From Gracilaria gracilis (Eukaryota; Rhodophyta; Florideophyceae; Gracilariales; Gracilariaceae): DNA of 64,000 nt. The notes beneath the pieces are model-generated. The model worked only from the letters and a program-made list of their open reading frames with translations. It searched no databases and was not told the DNA's origin. Within the stretch, counting starts at the first letter, position 1; each line of letters opens with the position of its first letter. The translations under genes and the position numbers were made by a program. The stretch covers positions 372,001 through 436,000 of the forward strand of contig JARGSG010000006.1 of assembly GCA_030374805.1 (NCBI GenBank). The letters run 5' to 3'. Below, piece after piece: positions 55,750 to 64,000 of the stretch.

Positions 55750-57834
55750 ATGACTCTGTCAGATCGTCCGAAGACACGCAGTCAGACTGGAAGATCGGAT
55801 CCGCCACTTCTGTCACGGATCCCCACCCGTTCACGGTCCCGGACCGAAGGGATGCCGGCTACTGAAGCTGTGCCGACGACCAGTCGACTTCCGCCCACGT
55901 CGTTGATCAACCATCATCGAGGTGATGGACCGGCTCCTGCCATTGCTGGTCCCGCCCTTGAGGCACCTCTGAGGGCTACTGTCAATGACACCCCCCACTT
56001 AACTGTGGAAGAGCAGCTCCGCTCCACGCGGGCTGCCCATGCTACCCTTGCTAAGGAGTTGTCGCTACTTCGAAAGAAGGTGGATGACACTGCTTTGCAG
56101 GACTTTTCTGAGGATCTCCGCGTATTGCTTGGTGATGTCAACTCCCTCTTGGAAGCTTTCGGAGGACCCGCTAATTTCGTGGAGGACGTGGCTGAGAAGT
56201 TTACTCGCCTCCGCGCCAGCTTAGAAACGGTGGAACAAACCGTCCTGGTTGGAGCCAATCGCACGGCTGAGCCGGTTGCTGTTTCACACCGTGAGAAGAA
56301 GGTCAGTGGATCCAAAGCACACAAAAAGCGGAAGAACTACGACTCTGATTCTTCAGCATCTTCTCTTTCCTCTCGCCGGTCAACCGGGTCTGATTCGTCC
56401 GACTCGTCGGTAGAAGAAGCCCTTCGTGGGCGTTCGTCACGCTCAAAGCGGTCATCAGCCCCCCAAGGTGTGATACGCGCCCGCTCGAAGGGAAGGAAGC
56501 ACTCCGGATTAAAGGAGTTGAAGCCTACCAATCTGCTCTACAAAAAGCTGTTGTCATACCGGTATTACCCTTTGGAGGACTCATCATTGGATAGAACTCC
56601 CCGAGGGACGGGAAAGGTCAAAGACTGTATCAAACAGATGCAGCTGTCGCTCCGTAATCAACTGTTTACAGGCGATGATCCCATCTTGGTGTTGGATTTC
56701 CTATCACGCTTTGTAGCGGAAGCCGACATCCTTGGGATGAATGAAGGACAGGCGTTTGTCGCGCTGCCCTGTTTTCTACGCGGACTTGCGGAAGATCAGT
56801 ACAACTCTGTAAGAGGTTCATCTCGCGCCTCTGAAGGAGGGGTTATTTGCTGGCCTGAAGCAGTTTAGTATCTACTGAGGTCCTATGCCACTGGTACCGC
56901 CATCCAGTCGGATATCTTCGCTCTGAGAAACACCAAACAACGCCCCGGCGAAATGGAAACCGATTACTCGGTTGCGCCTGAATAAGGCCTTCCACCGTTG
57001 TGGCAATGTTTATTTCGCTCAAGAGCGTTTTACCCTGTTCGTCGATGGAGTAGACCCGGCTATACGGACCCTAGTGACCCGTCGCCGTGAATAGAACCGT
57101 AGGATTACGTACTTGGAACTGGTGGAGTATGCACGCGCCGAAGGCGACGCGCTATGCGCACGAGTCCCGGTGACCCAGTTGAAGTCCGCTAAAGCGTTGA
57201 TGTTGGAATCGGGAACCCCGCTGGCTTCAATGATGGCTGAAGAACGCTCCAATAAGGAGTATGATCAGGTGCACTTTGCCCGTGGCGACGTGCTTTCAAT
57301 CCCGACAACGGAGCTTCCCTCAACCACGGATGCCTCGTTTCAAACGGCTCCGGACGATACACTGCTGTATGCAGATTCGAACCGAGTTCGACCGCCTCGA
57401 CTGTCATATGAGAACGGTGGAACCCGGGATTCATGGCCTGGCTGGCAAGCTTCCCGCCCAGCAGTGCGATTCTCGAATACTCGGAACGTCAATGCAATTG
57501 TTGGATTGATCTGTCCCCTCTGCTATACGCGAGGGCATACCTCTCCGCAGTGCGTTTTAACCATGCGTGAATGGGCACAAGTCATTGCCAACTACGAATC
57601 CCTCTCACCTGAGGAGAAGGCTTCCGTTCCGATGGCATCGTACATCCGCGCGAAGATGAATATTTCACGCGCAATTGCGGCTCCGATTGCCCAGAACATG
57701 GTGACCTCTCACCCCCGTACCCCTCTCGAAGGAAATTCAACCGCTACTGCGGACGTTTCTGCCGCTGGTGTCCAGGCATCAATGGTTCAGAACACTGAGC
57801 ACACGTTTCAGGCGGAATCTGCTCAGAAAAACTA
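55750..57834 (+). pseudogene. gag: gag of Gypsy copy IB
   Basis: ATG 55750 (M-T-L-S-D-R-P-K-T-R-S-Q-T-G-R), the same start as copy IA. Domain order as in IA: P/S/T/R-rich N-terminus, coiled coil, S/D-rich tract, capsid-like core. The zinc knuckle C-P-L-C-Y-T-R-G-H-T-S-P-Q-C (about 57510-57552) is intact here. Breaks: TAG at 56866-56868 (CAG in IA), a one-base insertion near 56971, and TAG near 57091-57093. It ends Gln-Lys-Asn-TAA at 57832-57834, the frameshift-type end shared with IA and family III. Confidence 0.88.
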
Positions 57835-57905
57835 ATTGTGTGAGTCTCCTCTCTTGGAGAGGCGCCCTCACAGTTGAGGCTGAAGGCGCCCGAGTCGTCC
57901 CTGCC
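57823..57905 (+). other. gag-pol junction with two hairpins (IB)
   Basis: CAG-AAA-AAC-TAA followed by CCTCTC-TTG-GAGAGG and by CGCC...GGCG enclosing CCTCA...TGAGG, as in copy IA. In IB the -1 frame meets a TGA about ten bases after the gag stop, where IA has GGA, so this copy could not make a fusion. Confidence 0.6.
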
Positions 57906-59459
57906 TCTCTCCCAGGTCCGAGTCTTCTCGACGAAACAGGCCGTCGAAGACGTGAACTCAGAACACCTTGGTGTTCTTCGTCGACCGTGGATACGAATAA
58001 GAAATAACCGGTTCGCGGATAGAGTTATGGTGATGGCCAAGCGTAATTACAAGGTCTATGCCGACCTTGGCATTTCACCCCAGTTTATGGTGCGTTATCT
58101 CACTGTATTGAATACAGGCGCGGGTCCGAACTTCATTGTCGAGACAGTGTTGCCACCCGCCTTGCGGTCACACATTCGCCGTGGTGACATTTCTGACGTC
58201 GCTGACGCGAATAACAACGTGTTGTCAACGGTAGGATACATCGAGTTGGTAATCCGCTTGGGCTCATGCGTGGTGAAGCTCGACTTTGTCGTTTGTCGGT
58301 CCCTGGGCGCCCCAGTCATTTTGGATTGTGACTTTTGCGACCGCTTTGTCGATGCCATTAGGCCCCGCCAGAGGCGTGTTGAAATGGAAGATGCTTCGTC
58401 CGTGCCGATTGTTCGTCTTCCCTTGAGGCATGTCTCCAAGAAGCATGTACCTCTACCTGCGGCGCAGGAAGCACCACCGAGTTCTCGGGAATCGAAGATG
58501 CTTCGTGTTGCCTCCGCGACACGCGTGCCTCCAGAGTCTCAAGTCTGGATACAGTTGAATTCCCGTCAACACGGTTTACGAATCGTCCAGCCATTGCCGT
58601 CGTTGTATGATAAATACTCTCTTTCCATTGCTAATGGAGTGGTCCAGGTGGAACCGGATAATCCGTTTTACGTGTTGATAGCCAATCTAGGCAAAACAAC
58701 CCAGTATCTGGTGAAAAACCAAGTGATTGGCTCGGTCATGCCGCATCCAACTGCGTTGGTACCGACGAAGATGACTGCTGCCGATGTGCTCGGAATCGTT
58801 CACTCTAAGGAGGGGGAGGAGTCTGAATCTCTCATTCGTCTCCGTCGCCGAGTCTCTCGGGTCAGCAACCTGTTAAGACAAAGAAGACACGCGTTCCGAC
58901 GAGTTACGACCATTTGGACCCAGTGAAGGAATTGGAAGAACTCGACCTCGGACATGTTCCGGAGACACACCGCAAACGACTGCGCGATATGCTTCGTGAA
59001 TTCACCACAATGTGGGATGGTTCTCTCGGAGAGATAAATACCACGGAACACAGGATTGATCTCCTTCCGAACTCTCGGCCAGTAGCCCAACATCCGTACA
59101 GGGCAGGGCCCAAGGCCAGAGAAGAAGAGCAATTTCAGGTGGACAAGATGCTCCGTGCAGGAGTTATAGAACCGGCACATTCGCCGTGGCCATCACAAGT
59201 GGTACTGGCTCCAAAACCGGATGGTTCCTGGCGCTTCTGTATCGAATATCGTCGTCTAAACGCCCTTACCGTCAAGGACGTGTACCCTATTCCACGTATG
59301 GATGAATACATCGATTCTCTCGGAAATGCTACCGTATTCACGGCATTGGATGCTAACTGGGGATACTGGCAGGTGCCAGTGAGAAAGGAGGATCAGGACA
59401 AGACAGCGTTTGCTGCCATTCTGGCCTTTACCGTTTTAAACGGATGCCCTTTGGTTTAA
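57838..59459 (+). pseudogene. pol: pol of copy IB, 5' part: protease and RT start
   Basis: Frame from 57874 to 58926, then a shift, and a second frame 58914-59459 ending where a third takes over. The protease site reads L-N-T-G-A-G (near 58110), with Asn replacing the catalytic Asp seen in copy IA (D-T-G-A). The linker has S-K-E-G-E-E (58805-58820). The RT N-terminal part has W-R-F-C-I-E-Y-R-R-L-N and T-A-L-D-A-N-W-G-Y-W. Frame breaks near 58820-58920 and 59420-59455 disrupt it. Confidence 0.85.
58805..58820 (+). other. internal polypurine tract 1, copy IB
   Basis: CTAAGGAGGGGGAGGA between protease and RT; see the tracts at 1594-1609, 22685-22702 and 48915-48930. Confidence 0.55.
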
Positions 59460-62400
59460 CCAATGCTCCCGCTACTTTTCAGAGTGCTATTGATATCCTA
59501 CTGGCCCGCGTCAAGTGGCGTACTTGTCTCTTCTACCTTGAAGACGTCATTGTATTCTCAGATAATCTGGATGATCACCTCACACATGTGAGAGACATAA
59601 TGGCCACGTTACCGGACGCCGGAGTGACACTCAAGCTGAGGAAATGCGAATTCTTCACGGATACTGTCAAGTATCTGGGTCACATAATCCGTCCAGGACG
59701 TAGCATGATCGAGGAAGCTCGGGTGAAGTCGCTGAAACAGGCCACGGAAACGACTACCCAGACTGAACTGAGATCCTTTCTAGGATTAGTCAACGTCTAT
59801 AGACGGTTTATGCCCAACTTCGCGGACATTGCGGCACCTCTCAACGCGCTTCTGCGGAAGGGTCAACCGCCGAAGCTGGACCCATTCAGGTCTACTCAGA
59901 CGGAAGCCTTTAACTCTCTCAAAGAGGCTGTAACCACGGCACCAGTATTGTCACTACCGAAACCGGGACTTTCATATACCGTTGACACGGATTCTAGTGA
60001 CTACCAGGTAGGCTGCGCCTTGTTTCAAACCACCCCAGAGGGGGAACGCAAGCCAATTGGGTACTGGTACCGTTCGTTAAACGTGCATGAGAAGAATTAC
60101 TCCGTCTCGGAGAAGGAATGTCTTGCCGTAGTGTGGGCACTATGCACACTACGCCCCTACCTCATGGGTGCTCATTTCACCGTTTACACGGATCACTCAT
60201 CGTTGAGATGGCTACTCTCCATATCGGAGCCTTCAGGCCGCTTAATGCGTTGGAGACTGCGTCTTGCAGAGTTCGACTTCGACGTCGCCTACAAGAAAGG
60301 CGCCAACAATACACAAGCCGACGCCCTTTCTCGCCTACCCACCACAGGGGAAGCGTTAGCCGTCGATGACGAGGAAATACCCTGCTTCGCAGTTGACGAC
60401 TACACCGCAGGTGAACTGGATGATATCGAAGAGGAATGGCCAGACGAACTGGATTTTGACCAGGAACTGGATGACCTACTCGCTCTCAGCGAAAGTGCGA
60501 ACCCCCTACCAGGTAACTTCGTAACCGTTACAACGGAGGAGATGGTTAGGGAACAATTCAGCGATCCCTACTGCACGAAGATTCGGGCGCAACTCAATGG
60601 AGGAGCTGATCTCCCCTTTTGGGTGAATGATATTAGATATCTCGTTCGCACGGTAACTGGAAACCCACAAATAGTGGTTCCACATGCCCTACAATCTCGG
60701 GTGTTACACTTATCACACTATGCCAAACTTAGTGGTCACGTCGGAGGACGGAAACTGTACCTTACATTGCGAAGGAAATTCTACTGGCCAGCAATGGCTG
60801 TGGATTGCTACGCAACTGTGCGGTTCGGCCCCGAGTGTGCTCGGAATCGCGTGAAGCTTCGCCGCCATGTGACGAAGTTGAAGCTCTTCCCCGCAAGGGC
60901 GCCCCTGGAATTCGTAGCTATCAATATTTTGGGACCCTTCCTCGCTACTAAGCGGCGTAACAAATTTCTACTCGTGATCACGGAGCGTTCCTCGAAGCTC
61001 GTTCGTGCCGTACCCTTATGGAGAATCACGGCACTGACGGTTTCGCAAGCATTCGTCACCCATTGGGCATTCGTCTACCGTCAACCGGTGAATCTACTCT
61101 CCGACAACGGGAAACAGTTTGCCTCCCGGTTCTTCGGGGATGTATGCAGAATTCTGGATGTCAAGAATCTCTTCACGACAACCTACCACCCCCAGTGTAA
61201 TGGGCAGGCTGAACGGTTTAACCGGACGCTGTTAGCAGCACTCCGTTCATACGTAGCCGATCACCCCACCACGTGGGACCTGTTCACCGATGCGCTGACA
61301 TTCGCATACAACACTCAGGTACACCGTACTACGGGATTAACTCCATTTGAATTGGTTCTGTCTCGCACCCCACCGCCCGTGGCGCTCGAAGCACAGCCAA
61401 CGCTGGATCAATTTCCTTCGACGAAGGGATACAGGGAAACCTGGAAGACATGGCTTACCAAGCTGGTCCCAGCAGCACAACGGTCAATGGCCCGGTCACA
61501 AGCCGCGTATAAGCGTGATTTCGATCAGCGAGCCCCTCGAAGACCACCCGCCCTTAAAGAAGGGGACTATGTATTCATCCGTAAGGAGTATTGGAACCCA
61601 GGCAAGGAGAAACGCCACAAGCTCTCACCCGTCGCCGACGGTCCTTTCAAAGCAATTGCTGTCGAATCCGACACTGTCGTAGTGGAGATGGGTCAGCAAC
61701 ACGAACGCATTTCCCGCGATCTCGTGGTTTTTGCACCCCCGCCCGCGGGAAACGACCCATCAAGTGGACATTCTACCGCAGAAGCGGAAACGAACACTAC
61801 GGACACACCGGACCCACCCCCGATCAACCGCCCTAGGGAGGTACCACACCCAAGTAGGGGACTCTCGGATTTGCCGATGTTATCGGACTCTACGCGCCCT
61901 GGCGCTTCGCTGTCTGAAGCCCCGCCGCCTGGCGTAATTATTCGCCGCCTTGGCGCGTTGACACCCACTCCCCATGTCGCGTCATCTAAGGAGGGGGAGG
62001 GACTCGTTAATCGTCATGCTTCCGCGCTGTCGCGTGAGGAACACCGTGTAGCACGGAAGAGAGACACCGCTAATGCGCAATCAAAGCCCTCTCGGGAGCC
62101 CGGCGTCTCATCAAGGTCGCCGCGCATCAATGCAGAAGCGGAATCGTCACCAGACACTACCGCCGTGCGGGACAGGACCGAGGAGACTCAGTCGTTACCG
62201 GCGAAGCCGTTGCCTACGCCGCATAGCGCGCCTGGAGTGACTACGTCGCATAACGGAGTGGAAATACCGCCTAAGGCGCCGTTGAGCTCGCACGTCCAAG
62301 ACGGAGAAGAGTCGTCGGAGACTAAGTCGCCCAACACGCCTGAGGCGGGCCCCACCGTGGACACGTCGCTAAATGCCCAGCAGGGAAGTCCCAACCGTAG

Positions 62401-63097
62401 GACACGGACTACACCTGTAAGGGAGATCAGCTCAGCGAGCGAACCACGTCGACAAACCGAGCTGACACCTCCCGTGCACACGGAGGCGGAACACGCCACG
62501 GCGCAGACCAATGAAGGCCACCCGTTGACAACGTCACGTACTACCACGGCGAGGCCGGTTCAATCAAGGTTACCGTTGACGCGAGCGCGTTCGACGCCAC
62601 ACACAACTCCGTCGACACGGTTGCTACCACGCAAACTTGCGGTACGCCCACCTGGGACTCCCGCTGGAGAAGGAACTCTAAGGGAACAAGAAAACGGGAA
62701 CACCGACACCGCGAGACGCGTGACCACCGACCCAAGTAGGGGACCACACCGCGAAGAGACAGTTCCACCAACCTTGTTGGACACACCACGGTCTAACCGG
62801 AGCACCGACGCAGTGCCACACACGATGAAGCCGCCGGAGAGCTCTCCGAAGCAGGATGTCGTAGTCACACGGCAAGGCCGGGAAGTCTTCCGACAGGAGT
62901 TCGTAGTCGACCACATAGTGGAACACTCATATCACCCGTTGGGGTACATACAGTATCTCGTACGTTGGTACGGCTACGGACCCGAGGCTGACTCGGATGA
63001 GCCAATCGAGCATCTCCCACGATCAAAAGTGGTGCAGTACCATCGGCGTACTCTCACGGGTCTCCCGGCGACAATTGTCAACGCCCAAGTGGGATAA
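59444..63097 (+). pseudogene. pol: pol of copy IB, 3' part: RT, RNase H, integrase, chromodomain
   Basis: 1217 codons without a stop, yet probably inactive. The RT motif is Y-L-E-D (near 59535) instead of Y-L-D-D. RNase H keeps D-T-D-S-S-D, E-K-E-C and T-D-H-S. Integrase lacks the first Cys of its zinc finger, and its first catalytic Asp is Asn (A-I-N-I-L-G near 60917); L-S-D-N-G and the Glu (Q-A-E-R-F-N-R) remain. GPY/F module: D-G-P-F-K-A. A 390-residue P/T/S/R-rich linker (about 61730-62900) precedes a chromodomain (F-V-V-D-H-I-V-E-H...Y-L-V-R-W-Y-G-Y-G-P-E, to 63060) in which the usual W-E-P reads D-E-P. It ends N-A-Q-V-G. Confidence 0.9.
61986..62002 (+). other. internal polypurine tract 2, copy IB
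   Basis: CTAAGGAGGGGGAGGGA in the linker between integrase and chromodomain. It repeats the first tract of the same element with one change within the 16-base core. Confidence 0.55.
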
Positions 63098-63271
63098 CAC
63101 GCCCCGAAGGGGAAGAAGCTAGCTCATCTAGAAGGAAGTTGAGAAGTGGGAGAAGACGAAACTGGCACTTAGGAAAGGAAAAATATACGTCATAGACGGA
63201 AGTAGGTTTAATGGCCATCGAGGCTATATCCTACAACAACACCGCATAGCGGGAATCAGGTGGAAGATGGA

Positions 63272-64000
63272 CTAAACCTCCGACCCTTGGTTGGAGGGGC
63301 CCGGAGCGCCCTCACCAGTACCCCCATTGCTGGGATTGGATCCGCCAGTAAGGCGTGCAGCCAACGCGTCCCGCATTGCGGCGACGTCCCCGCTCGCGAC
63401 AGTTGCGGAAAGCCCAACTCCTCGGAGGAACTGAGCAATCACAGCCGCCTCACCGCTTCCACCCCCAGAGGGGAGGACCGTAGGCACCTCGATCACATCT
63501 GGTTCGTCCGGAAGGGAAGCCACCACAGCACCTACCGACGAAGGTTCGGGCGCGGGTGGATCCACCGGCTCAGCCGTCGCCATTCCTGGCGCTGCCGTGT
63601 CATTGGAGGTCGGCTCAGCCGCGGTGGCGGAAAGAACCTCTTCGACTACGTCGTCATCATACCCCGTCTCGGGTTTTTCGTCCATCATTTGGTCCTCGTC
63701 ACCGCCGTAGGCGTGGTAAAAATCGTCAGCGTCGACGAAGCCAGCCGGATGCCCGTAAGGGATATACCTCGGAGCCATCCGGAGAGCTGCCGCTTCAGCT
63801 GCGGTGATCTCTTGCACCTCCCAGGGATAGAAGAAGATGAAATCTCCCACCAATGGCGTGCGTCGTCCTGGAGACCGGTCGAAACGCCGTCCTCGTGACC
63901 GCGGCCGCTCTGAGCGAAGGGCACGCTGGCCCAATCAACTCGATCGACTACGTTGAGGAGCCCACGAACTTCTTCGGCATTGTTTTCACCTCTCAGAGAG
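63272..64000 (-). pseudogene. antisense gene of Gypsy family I (copy IB), 5' end outside window
   Basis: Minus strand, convergent with pol, 174 bases apart. From the window edge, E-V-x-x-L-L-x-x-V-D-x-V-D-W-x-x-V-P is read in one frame (about 63910-63970). After a frame change near 63900 the rest continues as D-R-S-P-G-R, F-F-Y-P-W-E-V-Q, then G-H-P-A-G-F, an acidic segment, and a P/G/S-rich tail ending at TAG 63272-63274. These motifs match the family III antisense gene in order and spacing. No known domain. The presence of a homologue in three Gypsy families argues for a real element gene of unknown function. Confidence 0.62.

Larger units (their letters stand above)
54731..64000 (+). mobile_element. 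Ty3/Gypsy family I, copy IB (3' end outside window)
   Basis: LTR 54731-55590, gag 55750-57834, pol 57838-63097 with chromodomain, then the antisense gene (63272-64000). It inserted in family IV after P-D-A-K-P; the left flank is AAGCC. It is closely related to copy IA but carries more nonsense changes in gag and altered catalytic residues in three enzymes. Confidence 0.94.

Overview
Nuclear DNA of a eukaryote, about nine tenths of it occupied by, or lying between, transposable elements. There are no operons, ribosome-binding sites or RNA genes. The element set is Ty3/Gypsy with chromodomains, Ty1/Copia and PIF/Harbinger, next to intronless, strongly GC-biased host coding sequence. This would fit a multicellular red alga best, but an oomycete or another protist is not excluded, and the taxonomic guess is an inference.

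Layout. 1-5715: 5' two thirds of a minus-strand Gypsy element (family I, copy IA), inserted in a Copia relic (5716-about 6430). 7692-11114: two diverged, frameshifted PIF/Harbinger transposase genes, same strand. 11436-12575: an intact gene (minus) for a secreted, repetitive beta-solenoid-like protein. 13983-15998: an intact PWWP/AT-hook chromatin protein with internal 42/39-bp repeats, in a GC-rich island. 15999-18957: no confident gene, turning very AT-rich. 18958-30396: a complete but decayed Gypsy element (family II) with both LTRs. 30397-33226: AT-rich, nothing found. 33227-40332: a Ty1/Copia element with near-identical LTRs, broken by a family I solo LTR (38638-39316). 40338-54730: a relic Gypsy element (family IV) split by a whole family III Gypsy element (41162-53138, exact 5-bp target duplication ACTCT). 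54731-64000: family I copy IB, inserted in the same family IV relic and cut by the window end.

Three observations about the Gypsy elements go beyond routine annotation. (1) Families I, II and III each carry an extra gene on the opposite strand, between pol and the 3' LTR, and the three products look homologous. (2) In families I and III gag ends in G-AAA-AAC-TAA, pol is in the -1 frame, and two consecutive hairpins follow at the same place with different sequences but preserved pairing, which suggests programmed frameshifting. (3) A purine tract of the form CTAAGGA(G/A)GGGGAGG occurs twice inside each element and resembles that family's own 3' polypurine tract, which suggests internal (central-type) plus-strand primer sites.

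All elements carry disabling changes. The least damaged is family III (gag open, pol broken by single nonsense codons and a small frameshift). Only the beta-solenoid protein and the PWWP protein look like functional host genes.
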